From Rhodanobacteraceae bacterium (lineage in GTDB: Bacteria; Pseudomonadota; Gammaproteobacteria; Xanthomonadales; SZUA-5): a DNA stretch of 64,000 nucleotides. Shown here in pieces: positions 36,705 through 45,747 of this stretch. The position numbers and the translations under genes are program-made. The stretch covers positions 1 to 64,000 of the forward strand of contig JACKOW010000015.1 of assembly GCA_024234055.1 (NCBI GenBank). The letters are read 5' to 3'. How positions within the stretch are numbered: position 1 is the first letter of the stretch; each line of letters begins with the position of its first letter. Below the pieces are notes generated by a model, which did not search any database, was not told the origin of the DNA, and worked only from the letters and a program-made list of their open reading frames with translations.

Positions 36705-37646
36705 ATGTCCCGCATCCTCATCATCGCCGAACACCTGAACGGTCAGCTCAACCAGAGCACGGCCAAGTGCGTCAGCTGCGCTTCCGGCATCGCCGGTGCC
36801 GAGATCGAAGTCGTCGTACTGGCGGCCGATCCGGCGCCGATTGCGGCGCAGGCTGCCACCATCGCTGGTGTCAGCCGCGTGCGTACCATTGCCAATGCCG
36901 CCAACGAGCAGGCGCTGGCGGCGGTGTATGCGCCGCAGATTCTGGCCATCGCCGGCGACTACACCCATGTTTTCGGTCCCTCGACCACCTTCGGCAAGGA
37001 TCTGATGCCGCGGATTGCCGCCAAGCTGGGCGTGAGCCAGCTCAGCGACATCATGGAAGTGGTTGACGCCCACACCTACAAGCGTCCGATCTACGCCGGC
37101 AACGCCATCATCACGGTCAAGGCGCCCGCAGCTCAGACCGTGGTCGCCACGGTGCGCACGGCTTCCTATCCGGCAGCGGCGATGAGCGCTGGTCCGGCAC
37201 CGATTGAAGCCGCCAGTGTTGATGCCGCGCTGCCCACGCACACGCGTTTCGTTGGCCTGCAGCAGGGTGGTGGCGATCGCCCCGATCTGCAGACCGCGCG
37301 TATCGTGGTCTCCGGCGGCCGCGCGCTCGGCAGTGCCGAACAGTTCAAGCTGATCTACGACTTTGCCGACAAGCTCAAGGCCGGCGTCGGTGCGTCGCGC
37401 GCCGCGGTAGATTCGGGCTATGCGCCCAATGACATGCAGGTTGGCCAGACCGGCAAGATCATCGCTCCCGAGCTGTACGTGGCGGTCGGTATTTCCGGTG
37501 CCATCCAGCATCTCACCGGCATCAAGGACGCCGGCACCATCGTCGCCATCAACAAGGATGCGGAAGCGCCGATCTTTGAAGTGGCCGACATCGGCCTCGT
37601 CGGCGATCTTTTCAAGGTGCTGCCGGAGATGATGGCCGCGCTCTGA
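36705..37646 (+). CDS. etfA: Electron transfer flavoprotein alpha subunit
   Basis: FAD-binding alpha subunit of ETF, 313 aa. The C-terminal FAD domain is clear: GASRAAVDSGYAPNDMQVGQ, then VAVGISGAIQHLTGIKDAG and VAINKDAEAPIFEVADIGL. The N-terminus MSRILIIAEHLNGQLN is typical. GAGG lies 5 bp before ATG 36705. It pairs with EtfB just upstream. Confidence 0.97.
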   Translation: MSRILIIAEHLNGQLNQSTAKCVSCASGIAGAEIEVVVLAADPAPIAAQAATIAGVSRVRTIANAANEQALAAVYAPQILAIAGDYTHVFGPSTTFGKDLMPRIAAKLGVSQLSDIMEVVDAHTYKRPIYAGNAIITVKAPAAQTVVATVRTASYPAAAMSAGPAPIEAASVDAALPTHTRFVGLQQGGGDRPDLQTARIVVSGGRALGSAEQFKLIYDFADKLKAGVGASRAAVDSGYAPNDMQVGQTGKIIAPELYVAVGISGAIQHLTGIKDAGTIVAINKDAEAPIFEVADIGLVGDLFKVLPEMMAAL

Positions 37647-37655
37647 GCCAGCTTT

Positions 37656-37735
37656 TGTAGCCCAGGTAAGCGCAGCGCACCTGGGAACGGCACGCGAACA
37701 ACCCCGGGTGCGCCTGCGGCTTGCCCGGGCTACAT
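37656..37735. repeat. Inverted repeat of the TGTAGCCC(A/G)GGT family
   Basis: The left part TGTAGCCCAGGTAAGCGCAG faces the inverted CTTGCCCGGGCTACA at the right end, across the gap after etfA. A dispersed intergenic repeat type known from many proteobacteria; only one copy is in this window. Confidence 0.65.
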
Positions 37736-37862
37736 TGCGCGACATGCGGCACCGATTTCCTGCGTCGCGAGCGATGCAGTCTGACCCACATCAAATCTCG
37801 CGATGGCGTGACCCGTCAGCATGGCCCACCGGCCGGAGGTCGTTGCGTCCACGGGAGCGCCC

Positions 37863-38636
37863 ATGCAGCCAGATCCGAAGCCCGCGCGCGAGGATGAACG
37901 GCCCTTTGTGGTGCCTTGTGCCGATCTGACGCCAGCGGCGCCACTGCGCTGGTTGCGTCTGGGCTGGCAGGATTTCAAACGCGAACCCGGCCTCAGCCTG
38001 ATCTTCGGTGGCGTCATCGTGCTGGTCAGCGTCGGCGTGTCGGCGCTGGCCTGGTGGCTCGGCCGCTTCGCCCTGCTGGCAACCTTGCTGTCGGGATTCG
38101 TGTTCATCGCTCCCTTGCTGGCGGTGGGGCTGTACTGCGTCAGTCGTGAACTCGGGGCCGGTCGCCAACCGGCGCTGCGGCATTCGTTCACGCTGGCCCG
38201 TCGGGTCATGGGGCAAGCCGGAGTGTTCGCGCTGGCCCAGCTGGTGATTCTGTTGCTGTGGTCGCGCGCGGGCATGATGATCAATGTGTTTTTCCCGGCC
38301 GAGGCGGGCGATGCGGCCTCGCTGATCGAGTTCCTGGCGATCGGCTCGGCAGTCGGGTCGATCTTTGCTGCTGTCACCTTCGCCACCGCCGCCTTTTCGC
38401 TGCCGATGATTGCCGACCGCGATGTCGACATGATCACCGCCTGCATCTCCAGCGTGAACGCGGTGCTGCGCAACAAGTTCACCATGTGCTGCTGGGCCGG
38501 CTTGATCGTGCTGCTGACGGCGCTCGGCTTCGCCACCGCCTTCCTTGGCCTCGCCATCATCATGCCCTGGCTGGCCTATGCCGCCTGGCACGCCTACCGC
38601 GAAACCCTGGATGCCTCAGCCTGGCCGGAGATGTAG
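37863..38636 (+). CDS. DUF2189 family membrane protein
   Basis: A 257-aa inner-membrane protein with about six hydrophobic segments. The N-terminal part contains LRWLRLGWQDFKREPGLSLIFG, typical of the DUF2189 family (annotated as BPSS1780-like). Function unknown. Start ATG 37863 has GGGAGCG upstream; an in-frame ATG at 37821 is possible. It stands between etfA and proS without evident operon links. Confidence 0.8.
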   Translation: MQPDPKPAREDERPFVVPCADLTPAAPLRWLRLGWQDFKREPGLSLIFGGVIVLVSVGVSALAWWLGRFALLATLLSGFVFIAPLLAVGLYCVSRELGAGRQPALRHSFTLARRVMGQAGVFALAQLVILLLWSRAGMMINVFFPAEAGDAASLIEFLAIGSAVGSIFAAVTFATAAFSLPMIADRDVDMITACISSVNAVLRNKFTMCCWAGLIVLLTALGFATAFLGLAIIMPWLAYAAWHAYRETLDASAWPEM

Positions 38637-38701
38637 TGGTCACATTGAAGTAACCGGGATCAGGCAGGTATTGATCGCTGGGCGAGGTGGTCTTTTTTGT
38701 C

Positions 38702-38961
38702 CGCAAAGGGCGCAAAGGACGCGAAGTAGTGCATTTTCATCAGGGGTTGCCGACTGCCTGGAGCCTGATCTGCACGTTTGACTTTTGCCTTCCTTTGCGT
38801 TCTTCGCGTTCTTTGCGGAAAAATGCTCTCAGCCTTCCGACATCTTGCCAAGAGCGTCCAGACAAGTCTGGACCTACAAGAGCCCGAACCCCGTAGCTTT
38901 TCCCCGTACCCCGTACCCCGTACCCCGTGCCCCGTGCCCCGTGCCCCGTGCCCCGTGCCCC
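38702..38961. repeat. Composite repeat before proS: 9-nt inverted arms, palindrome, 8-unit heptamer array
   Basis: The 367-bp gap 38637-39003 has no gene. 38702-38728 holds three 9-nt units (CGCAAAGGG, CGCAAAGGA, CGCGAAGTA). About 38793-38819 holds the inverse (TTTGCGTTC, TTCGCGTTC, TTTGCG). A CCAGACAAGTCTGG palindrome lies at 38855-38883. 38906-38961 is eight 7-nt units, three GTACCCC then five GTGCCCC. The array ends 42 bp before the proS start. Confidence 0.82.
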
Positions 38962-39003
38962 GCCGCGCGCTACAATCGCGGGCTTTGCCCTCAGGCCTCC
39001 GCC

Positions 39004-40728
39004 ATGCGCATTTCCCGATTCCACCTTGCCACGGTCAAGGAAACTCCCGCTGATGCCGACATCGTCAGCCAGCAGCTGATGTTGCGTGCCGGCATGATCC
39101 GCAAGATCGCCGCCGGCATCTACACCTGGTCGCCGCTGGGCCTGCGCGCCATGCGCAAGGTCGAGGCCATCGTCCGCGAGGAAATGAATCGCGCTGGTGC
39201 CCTGGAGCTGCTGATGCCCTCGATCCAGCCGCGCGAGCTGTGGGAGGAAACCGAGCGCTGGCAGAAGTTCGGCGGCCAGCTGCTGAAGATCAAGGACCGA
39301 AAGGACTCCGAGTTCTGCTACGGCCCCACCCACGAGGAAGTGATCACCGATTTCGCCCGCAATGAACTGCGTTCGTACAAGCAGCTGCCGATCAATTTCT
39401 ACCAGATCCAGACCAAGTTCCGCGACGAGATCCGGCCGCGTTTCGGCGTGATGCGGGCCCGCGAGTTCCTGATGAAGGACGCCTATTCCTTCCATCTGGA
39501 CAGCGAGTGCATGCAACGCGAATACCAGAACATGTACGACGCCTACACCCGAATCTTCACTCGCCTGGGCCTGAAGTTCCGCGCCGTGGCTGCCGACACC
39601 GGCGCCATCGGTGGCTCGGGCTCGCACGAGTTCCATGTACTCGCCGACTCCGGCGAAGACGCCATCGCCTTCACCAGCGAGGGCAACTACGCCGCCAATG
39701 TCGAGCTGGCCGAGGCTGCGGCGCCGGCAGCGCCGCGTGCCGCGCCCGCCGAATCGATGACCAAGGTGTCCACGCCCACGCAGAAGACCTGCGAGGAAGT
39801 GGCCGAACTGCTCGGTCTGCCGCTGGCGCGCACGGTCAAGTCGGTCGCGGTGGTTGGCGAGCAGGGCTTCGTGCTGGTGCTGGTGCGCGGCGACCACTCG
39901 GTCAACGAGATCAAGCTGCAGAAGCTGGCCGGCCTGTCCGAGCATCGCCTTGCCACCGAGGCCGAGATCGTCGACCACCTGGGTTCGGTGCCCGGTTTCA
40001 TCGGACCGGTGGCGCCGGCCAAGGCCATCACCGTGATCGCCGATCGCAGTGTGGCAGCGCTGGCCGATATGGTGGTCGGTGCCAACGAGACCGGCTTCCA
40101 CCTGAGCGGCGTCAACTGGGGCCGCGACCTGCCCGAGCCCGATCTGGTGGCCGATGTGCGCAACGTGGTCGAAGGCGAGCCGGCACCAAACGGTGCTGGG
40201 ACCTGGTCGATTGCGCGCGGAATCGAAGTTGGCCACGTCTTCCAGCTCGGACAGAAGTACGCCGAAGCCATGGGTGCGCAGGTGCTCGACGAGACCGGCA
40301 AGGCCCGCACCATGTTCATGGGCTGCTACGGCATCGGCGTCAGCCGCATCGTCGCCGCCGCCATCGAACAGAATCACGACGCCAGCGGCATCATCTGGCC
40401 GGAAGCCATCGCGCCCTTCCATGTGGCGGTGCTGCCGCTGGGCATGGATCGCAGCGAGCGCGTGCGCGAGGCCGCCGAGAAGCTCTATGACGAACTGCGC
40501 ACTGCTGGTCTCGATGTGTTGCTCGACGACCGCAAGGGCGTGCGTCCTGGCGCCATGTTCGCCGACCAGGAACTCATCGGCATTCCCCACCGGGTGGTCA
40601 TCGGCGAGCGCGGCCTGGATGCGGGGCAATACGAATATCGCTCACGCCGTGCCGAAGCCAACGAGATGAAGCCGGTCGAGGGATTTGTCGAGTGGCTGGT
40701 GAGCGCCATTCGCAGTCCGGGTGCCTGA
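39004..40728 (+). CDS. proS: Prolyl-tRNA synthetase (bacterial type with INS editing domain)
   Basis: Class II aminoacyl-tRNA synthetase charging tRNA-Pro. 574 aa. Motif 1/2 region segments include GIYTWSPLGLRAMRKVE, YGPTHEEVITDFARNELRSYKQLP and QTKFRDEIRPRFGVMRAREFLMKDAYSF. An inserted editing (YbaK-like) domain spans about residues 230-390. GCYGIGVSRIVAAAIEQNHD is motif 3, and a C-terminal anticodon-binding domain follows. The start ATG 39004 (MRISRFHLATVKETPADA) is canonical. Confidence 0.97.
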   Translation: MRISRFHLATVKETPADADIVSQQLMLRAGMIRKIAAGIYTWSPLGLRAMRKVEAIVREEMNRAGALELLMPSIQPRELWEETERWQKFGGQLLKIKDRKDSEFCYGPTHEEVITDFARNELRSYKQLPINFYQIQTKFRDEIRPRFGVMRAREFLMKDAYSFHLDSECMQREYQNMYDAYTRIFTRLGLKFRAVAADTGAIGGSGSHEFHVLADSGEDAIAFTSEGNYAANVELAEAAAPAAPRAAPAESMTKVSTPTQKTCEEVAELLGLPLARTVKSVAVVGEQGFVLVLVRGDHSVNEIKLQKLAGLSEHRLATEAEIVDHLGSVPGFIGPVAPAKAITVIADRSVAALADMVVGANETGFHLSGVNWGRDLPEPDLVADVRNVVEGEPAPNGAGTWSIARGIEVGHVFQLGQKYAEAMGAQVLDETGKARTMFMGCYGIGVSRIVAAAIEQNHDASGIIWPEAIAPFHVAVLPLGMDRSERVREAAEKLYDELRTAGLDVLLDDRKGVRPGAMFADQELIGIPHRVVIGERGLDAGQYEYRSRRAEANEMKPVEGFVEWLVSAIRSPGA

Positions 40729-40774
40729 GTACCCCAGTGTTTTCGACCCCGAGCCGCAAGTGCCTGAGGGCGCC

Positions 40775-40797
40775 GCTGTGCTGCGCCGCAGCACAGC
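40775..40797. terminator. Strong hairpin between proS and the peptide transporter
   Basis: Perfect 10-bp stem GCTGTGCTGC / GCAGCACAGC with a 3-nt loop, 46 bp after the proS stop. Only a short GGGGTTTG follows, so termination efficiency is uncertain. Confidence 0.5.
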
Positions 40798-40878
40798 CGG
40801 GGTTTGACTCAATCGTCACGAACGCGTAGACCTGCGCGACCGAAACGCCAGCCATCCGCACCAGACAAGGAGCAGCGT

Positions 40879-42231
40879 ATGTCATACAACATTCCCCAGG
40901 GCGAGTTCCTGGGCCACCCGAAGGGGCTGTTCCTGCTCTTTGGAACCGAGATGTGGGAACGCTTCAGCTATTACGGCATGCGCGCGCTGCTGGTGCTGTC
41001 GCTGGTGGCTCTGGTCGAGTCGGACAATCCCGGATTCGGATGGACACAGGCCGAGGCACTGCGTCTCTATGGTCTGTTCACCGGATTTGTGTACTTCACG
41101 CCCCTGATTGGCGGTTGGCTGGCCGACAACTACCTCGGTCAGCGCAAGTCCATCATCATTGGCGGCATCCTGATGGCCGCGGGCCAGTTTCTGCTGGCTT
41201 CCTCGATTCCCGGAAATTTGACCCTCTTCTATGTCGGTCTGATCCTCCTGGTGCTCGGAAATGGGTTCTTCAAGCCGAACATTTCCACGATGGTCGCTGA
41301 GCTCTACCCAGACGGCGACGCCCGCCGCGACGGCGCCTTCACGATCTTCTATATGGGCATCAATGTGGGCGCCTTTCTTGCGCCGCTGGTGTGCTCCACG
41401 CTGGGTGAAAACGCAGCCTACGGATGGAAGGCAGGCTACTTCGCCGCGGGCGTTGGCATGGTGCTGAGCGTCATCATTCAGTTGATTTTCGCGCGCAAGT
41501 ACCTCGGCGACATTGGTGTTGTCCCTGCCGCAACGCGATCCAAGGCGATGGCAGGTGGCGCCCACAAGCCGCTCACCAAGGACGAAGTCGATCGATTGCG
41601 TGTGATCTTCATGTTGTTCGTGTTCGTCGTGCTCTTCTGGGCTGCGTTCGAACAGGCAGGTGGCTTGATGAATCTCTACGCCGCCGAAAAAACCGACCGC
41701 ATGCTGGGTGGATTCGAAGTACCTGCTGGTTGGTTCCAGTCCTTGAATCCGCTATTCATCGTCATTCTGGCGCCGATCTTCTCCGTACTGTGGGCGCGCA
41801 TGGGAGCAGCGGGGAAGAATCCGCCTACACCGAACAAGATGGTTTACGGTTTGATCCTGACTGGCATCGGCTTTCTGGCGATGATCGGCGCGGCATTCCA
41901 GCAGGGTTCCGACCCCAGCGGCAAGGCGAGCATGATCTGGTTGGTCGTTGCCTATTTCTTCCACACGATGGGCGAGCTCTGCATTTCCCCGGTCGGCCTG
42001 TCGATGGTGACCAAGCTGGCACCCTTGCGTTTGGCCTCCCTGATGATGGGTGTGTGGTTCCTGATCAATTTCGTCGCCAACTACGCAGCCGGCATCATCG
42101 GGTCGTTCGCTGAGTCCTTGGGGGAGATGTCGATCTTTGCCAGTCTGGCCGGAACGCTGTTTGGTTTCGCCATCGTGTTGTGGTTCCTGGCGCCAATGCT
42201 GGTGCGCTGGATGCACGGCGCCGAGCGCTGA
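40879..42231 (+). CDS. Proton-dependent oligopeptide transporter (POT/PTR family)
   Basis: Inner-membrane di/tripeptide:H+ symporter of the major facilitator superfamily, 450 aa. The ExxERFxYYG proton-coupling motif is EMWERFSYYGMRALLVLSL near the N-terminus. The PTR2 signature region is NISTMVAELYPDGDARRDGAFTIFYMGINVGAF. About 12-14 membrane segments. Start ATG 40879 has AAGGAGC upstream. No peptidase gene is adjacent. Confidence 0.94.
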   Translation: MSYNIPQGEFLGHPKGLFLLFGTEMWERFSYYGMRALLVLSLVALVESDNPGFGWTQAEALRLYGLFTGFVYFTPLIGGWLADNYLGQRKSIIIGGILMAAGQFLLASSIPGNLTLFYVGLILLVLGNGFFKPNISTMVAELYPDGDARRDGAFTIFYMGINVGAFLAPLVCSTLGENAAYGWKAGYFAAGVGMVLSVIIQLIFARKYLGDIGVVPAATRSKAMAGGAHKPLTKDEVDRLRVIFMLFVFVVLFWAAFEQAGGLMNLYAAEKTDRMLGGFEVPAGWFQSLNPLFIVILAPIFSVLWARMGAAGKNPPTPNKMVYGLILTGIGFLAMIGAAFQQGSDPSGKASMIWLVVAYFFHTMGELCISPVGLSMVTKLAPLRLASLMMGVWFLINFVANYAAGIIGSFAESLGEMSIFASLAGTLFGFAIVLWFLAPMLVRWMHGAER

Positions 42232-42257
42232 TTTCGGGCGCAGCATCGTTTGATCCG

Positions 42258-42284
42258 ATCGGCCGGGCCTGGTGCCCGGCCGAT
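42258..42284 (+). terminator. Terminator-like hairpin after the POT gene
   Basis: Perfect 11-bp stem ATCGGCCGGGC / GCCCGGCCGAT with 5-nt loop, then TGCGTTTTC. Lies 26 bp after the stop codon. The T-run is short but the stem is very stable. Confidence 0.65.
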
Positions 42285-42322
42285 TGCGTTTTCGGGATCA
42301 ATAACGTGCGGTAGGGGTGCAT

Positions 42323-42399
42323 GGTAGGAGCGCCCTTGCGGCGCGATCGTTGTTGCGTGGGTGCCGCTGGCTGGTCGCGGCGCGAGGGCGCTCCTGCGG
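42323..42399. repeat. REP-like hairpin (GTAGGAGCG family)
   Basis: Starts GTAGGAGCGCCCTTGCGGCG and ends GGCGCGAGGGCGCTCCTGC, third copy of this family in the window. The 321-bp gap 42232-42552 otherwise holds the terminator hairpin and no gene. Confidence 0.75.
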
Positions 42400-42552
42400 G
42401 CAAGCTCGGGGTTCATGACCCGCAGGCAGGTCCTATGCCGATGATGCGGCGCCGCCTGGGCCGTGCTGGGAGATCGAGAGCGGCCGCGCAGGCGAGCTCT
42501 CACGTAGACCCTTCGGATCAACGTGAGCTACTTTCAGCGGGTGGCGCTGAAT

Positions 42553-43077
42553 TCAGGGCTTGGCGCGCACCTTGCGGGGATTCATGCCGAGGTCTTCACC
42601 GGTCAGCAGCATGGCCACCCCGGCGGTGGTCAGCTTGTCCAGAATGCGTTCCAGGGCGGTGCGTTCGCTGTTGCTCAGCACCGATTGCAGGCGTGCCTCG
42701 CAGGCCAGCGCCAGTGGCGCAACTTCGTTGTAGACGGATCTGCCGTCGGTGCTGAGGTTCAGCACCGAGCGCCGCCGATCCTTGCGATCCACGCTGCGAT
42801 CGAGTCGGCCGTCGCGGATCAGTTCCGCCACCGCGCGGCTCACGGCCACCTTGTCCATCTTGGTGCGCTCGGCCACTTCCACGGCTGACAGATCGGGGAA
42901 ACGCCCAACCACCGCCAGCACCCGCCACTGGGTCACGCTGAGCTGATAGCGCTCGCCGTACATCTCGGCAATCGCATGGCTGACGGTGTTCGACAACACC
43001 GACAATCGATAGGGCAGAAAGCGTTCAAGGTCGAGGATCGGGGCGGGGGCGGTGCGCCTGGTTCGTTCGGGTTTCAT
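42553..43077 (-). CDS. MarR family transcriptional regulator
   Basis: A 174-aa winged-helix dimeric repressor. The helix-turn-helix region is QWRVLAVVGRFPDLSAVEVAERTKMDKVAVSRAVAELI, with the wing DRSVDRKDRRRSVLNLSTDGR. It is divergent from hpd, with a palindrome over the hpd promoter in between, so it probably represses tyrosine/homogentisate catabolism in response to a pathway intermediate (inference from position). ATG 43077 was chosen over TTG 43089. Confidence 0.9.
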   Translation of the reverse strand: MKPERTRRTAPAPILDLERFLPYRLSVLSNTVSHAIAEMYGERYQLSVTQWRVLAVVGRFPDLSAVEVAERTKMDKVAVSRAVAELIRDGRLDRSVDRKDRRRSVLNLSTDGRSVYNEVAPLALACEARLQSVLSNSERTALERILDKLTTAGVAMLLTGEDLGMNPRKVRAKP

Positions 43078-43089
43078 GGCGTATTCCAA

Positions 43090-43181
43090 GTGAAACGCAA
43101 AACGTCAAACGTCAAGAAGAGCATGCACTCTGGCGCGCCGTCGCTCTCGATCCAATCGACGTTTGACGTTTTACTTTTCAC
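43090..43181. repeat. Heptamer inverted arms (GTGAAAC family) in the marR-hpd gap
   Basis: Left arm 43090-43117 is GTGAAAC, GCAAAAC, GTCAAAC, GTCAAGA. Right arm 43154-43181 is AATCGAC, GTTTGAC, GTTTTAC, TTTTCAC. The interior is only 36 bp, so this copy can form the tightest hairpin of the family. It sits between the marR start and the hpd operator. Confidence 0.82.
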
Positions 43182-43201
43182 CGCTCCACCCCTATCTCGA
43201 A

Positions 43202-43222
43202 AGTTTCAATTGAAACTATAAT
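43202..43222 (+). promoter_or_regulatory. Palindromic operator overlapping the hpd -10 box
   Basis: AGTTTCAATTGAAACT at 43202-43217 is a perfect 16-bp palindrome, overlapping by one base a consensus -10 TATAAT at 43217-43222. No good -35 is seen about 17 bp upstream. MarR proteins bind such palindromes in promoters and the marR gene is divergent here. The site would block hpd transcription when occupied. Assignment to this particular MarR protein is inference. Confidence 0.72.
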
Positions 43223-43277
43223 GTGCGCACCCGCGCTGGCAACTTGCAGCGCAGCACAATCGCCTTGAGGACCACCC

Positions 43278-44354
43278 ATGAACGCAGAGCTTCAGTCCGC
43301 CGAAACGCCGACCGGTATGCCCAATCCGCTCGGCATCCACGGTTTCGAATTCGTCGAATTTGCGGCGCCCGATGCGGCCGGCCTGCATGCGCTGTTCCGC
43401 AGCATGGGCTTCACCGCGGTCGCGAAACACGCGCGCAAGGCAATCACACTGTATCGCCAGGGCGGCGTCAACTTCCTGGTCAACGAAGAGCCTGATTCCT
43501 TTGCCGCCGACTTCGCCGCACAGCATGGTCCCTGCGCCTGCGGCTTTGCCATACGCGTGCGCGACGGTGAGGAAGTCTGTGCCGAAGTGACCACCCGCGG
43601 CGCCGAAGTGATCAGCCACAAGGCCGACACCCGGGCGGTAGACGCGCCGGTGATCAAGGGCATCGGTGACTGCATGCTGTATCTGGTGACCGACGGTACC
43701 GATCCCTACGCCGCCGACTTTGTGTATTTCGACGGCGTCGATCGCGAGCCGATCGGTTTCGGCCTGACCTTCATCGATCACCTGACCCACAATCTGTATT
43801 TCGGCAACATGGAAAAGTGGTCGAACTACTACGAGCGCCTGTTCGGTTTCCGCGAGATCCGCTACTTCGACATCAAGGGCGCCAAGACCGGTCTGGTGTC
43901 CAAGGCCATGACCGCGCCCGATGGCATCGTGCGGATACCGCTGAACGAGTCGAACGATCCCAAGTCCCAAATCAACGAATACCTCGATCAGTACCACGGC
44001 GAGGGCATCCAGCATATCGCCTGTTTCACCGACGACATCTACGGCACGGTCGAGGCCATGCGTGCGGCCGGCGTGAGCTTTCTACATACGCCTGACACCT
44101 ATTTTGATGTCATCGACGAGCGCGTCCCCGGACATGGGGAAGACGTGGCCCGGATGACCAGGAACCGCATCCTGATCGACGCCGATCCGGAGACCAAGAC
44201 CAAGAAGTTGCTGCAGATCTTCACCGAGACCAACATCGGCCCGATCTTTTTCGAGATCATTCAGCGCAAGGGCAATGAAGGTTTCGGCGAGGGCAATTTC
44301 AAGGCTCTGTTCGAGTCCATCGAACGCGACCAGATGCGCCGCGGCGTGCTTTAG
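43278..44354 (+). CDS. hpd: 4-hydroxyphenylpyruvate dioxygenase
   Basis: Fe(II) dioxygenase converting 4-hydroxyphenylpyruvate to homogentisate in tyrosine degradation. 358 aa with two vicinal-oxygen-chelate halves. Metal ligands lie in FIDHLTHNLYFGNM, GEGIQHIACFTDDI and IFFEIIQRKGNEGFGEGNF. The conserved C-terminal helix is FKALFESIERDQMRRG. hmgA, the next enzyme, follows in the same orientation after a heptamer-repeat gap. Confidence 0.97.
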   Translation: MNAELQSAETPTGMPNPLGIHGFEFVEFAAPDAAGLHALFRSMGFTAVAKHARKAITLYRQGGVNFLVNEEPDSFAADFAAQHGPCACGFAIRVRDGEEVCAEVTTRGAEVISHKADTRAVDAPVIKGIGDCMLYLVTDGTDPYAADFVYFDGVDREPIGFGLTFIDHLTHNLYFGNMEKWSNYYERLFGFREIRYFDIKGAKTGLVSKAMTAPDGIVRIPLNESNDPKSQINEYLDQYHGEGIQHIACFTDDIYGTVEAMRAAGVSFLHTPDTYFDVIDERVPGHGEDVARMTRNRILIDADPETKTKKLLQIFTETNIGPIFFEIIQRKGNEGFGEGNFKALFESIERDQMRRGVL

Positions 44355-44359
44355 GAGCG

Positions 44360-44475
44360 GGGGGCAGGGGGCAGGGGGCAGGGGAAACGGGGCAGGGGAA
44401 GGGCTCGTTTCTCCATGCCTTGGTCTCCAGTCTGTAGCCTCTTTCCCGTGCCCCGTGCCCCGTGCCCCGTGCCCC
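44360..44475. repeat. Heptamer inverted arms (GGGGGCA / GTGCCCC) between hpd and hmgA
   Basis: Left arm 44360-44401 is six 7-nt units (three GGGGGCA, then GGGGAAA, CGGGGCA, GGGGAAG). Right arm 44441-44475 is CTTTCCC then four GTGCCCC. The interior is 39 bp. The element begins 5 bp after the hpd stop and ends 5 bp before the AGGAG ribosome-binding site of hmgA. Confidence 0.85.
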
Positions 44476-44491
44476 TTCTCAGGAGTCTGTC

Positions 44492-45616
44492 GTGTCAAAA
44501 AAATGGATCAGCGTTTCCAAGGTCGAAGGCAAGGCCTCGCGCCAGGCGCATTGCGATCTGCCGGAGGGCACCTATGAGCGGGAGATGGGCAAGGAGGGTT
44601 TCTTTGGCCCGGCCAGCCATATGTATCACCCGAATCCGCCGACCGGATGGAGTCATTTCGATGGCCCCCTGAAACCACGCGCCTTCGACACCAACAAGTT
44701 TCCCGGGCACGGCAACACGCCTTGGCGGGCGCATGAGTTGATGCACAACGCCCATACGCGCCTGCGCAGCTGGCGCTGTGAAGCCTCGATGGATCATCTG
44801 GTGCGCAACGCCGATGGCGACGAGCTGCTGTTCGTGCACAACGGTTCGGGCCATCTGTTCTGCGACTACGGCCACATGGCCATCGAGGCCGGCGATTACA
44901 TCGTGCTGCCGCGCTCGACCTCCTGGCGGCTGGAAGTGACCGAAGCCCTGGATCTGCTGCTGATCGAGGCCACCAATTCCAGCTACATGCTGCCGGACAA
45001 GGGCCTGGTGGGCCCGCACGCGATCTTCGATCCGGCCATGCTCGATGCGCCGTCCATCGATGAGCTGTTCAAGCGCCAGGTGCAGGGTGAGTGGAAGGTG
45101 CTGGTCAAGCGCCGCAACGCCATCACCACGATCACCTTCCCTTTCAACCCGCTCGATGCCGTCGGCTGGCACGGCGACCTGTTTCCGGTGCGCATCAACG
45201 TCAAGGACATCCGTCCCTTGATGAGTCATCGCTACCACCTGCCGCCGAGCGCCCACACCACCTTCGTGGCCAACCGCTTCGTGGTCTGCACCTTCGTGCC
45301 GCGGCCCTTCGAGACCGATCCCGGCGCACTGAAGATTCCCTTCTTCCACAACAACGACGACTACGAAGAAGTGATCTTCTACCACCGCGGTGAGTTCTTC
45401 AGCCGCGACAATATCCACCCCGGGATGATCACGCTGCACCCCTGCGGCTTTACCCACGGCCCGCACCCCAAGGCCCTCACCCGTGCCTTCAAGCAGACCA
45501 AGGAAGCCACTGACGAATACGCCGTGATGATCGACACCCGCGATGACCTGACCGTCACCGAGGCGGCAGAGTCGGTGGAATGGCGGGGGTATGTGGATTC
45601 GTGGAAGGGCGGGTGA
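44492..45616 (+). CDS. hmgA: Homogentisate 1,2-dioxygenase
   Basis: Cupin-fold Fe(II) dioxygenase opening the ring of homogentisate to maleylacetoacetate. 374 aa, shorter than the classical about 430-440 aa enzymes and starting SKKWISVSKVEGKASRQAH. Iron-ligand segments are IFYHRGEFFSRDNIHPG and LHPCGFTHGPHP. The GTG start at 44492 has AGGAG six bases upstream, which decides it over 44462. Its position after hpd supports the assignment. The isomerase and fumarylacetoacetase for the rest of the pathway are not in the window. Confidence 0.88.
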   Translation: MSKKWISVSKVEGKASRQAHCDLPEGTYEREMGKEGFFGPASHMYHPNPPTGWSHFDGPLKPRAFDTNKFPGHGNTPWRAHELMHNAHTRLRSWRCEASMDHLVRNADGDELLFVHNGSGHLFCDYGHMAIEAGDYIVLPRSTSWRLEVTEALDLLLIEATNSSYMLPDKGLVGPHAIFDPAMLDAPSIDELFKRQVQGEWKVLVKRRNAITTITFPFNPLDAVGWHGDLFPVRINVKDIRPLMSHRYHLPPSAHTTFVANRFVVCTFVPRPFETDPGALKIPFFHNNDDYEEVIFYHRGEFFSRDNIHPGMITLHPCGFTHGPHPKALTRAFKQTKEATDEYAVMIDTRDDLTVTEAAESVEWRGYVDSWKGG

Positions 45617-45747
45617 AGCTGGTTGTCGGTTGTCGGTGAGGCAGTCGCCGGGCTCTACTGACCGACAGGCTGCCAGGCCGGCCTGATCTTGCCTTGACAA
45701 AGGACTGTCAGCGAGTATCGGCCGGGCGCGCCCGGCTGGAACTCTGG

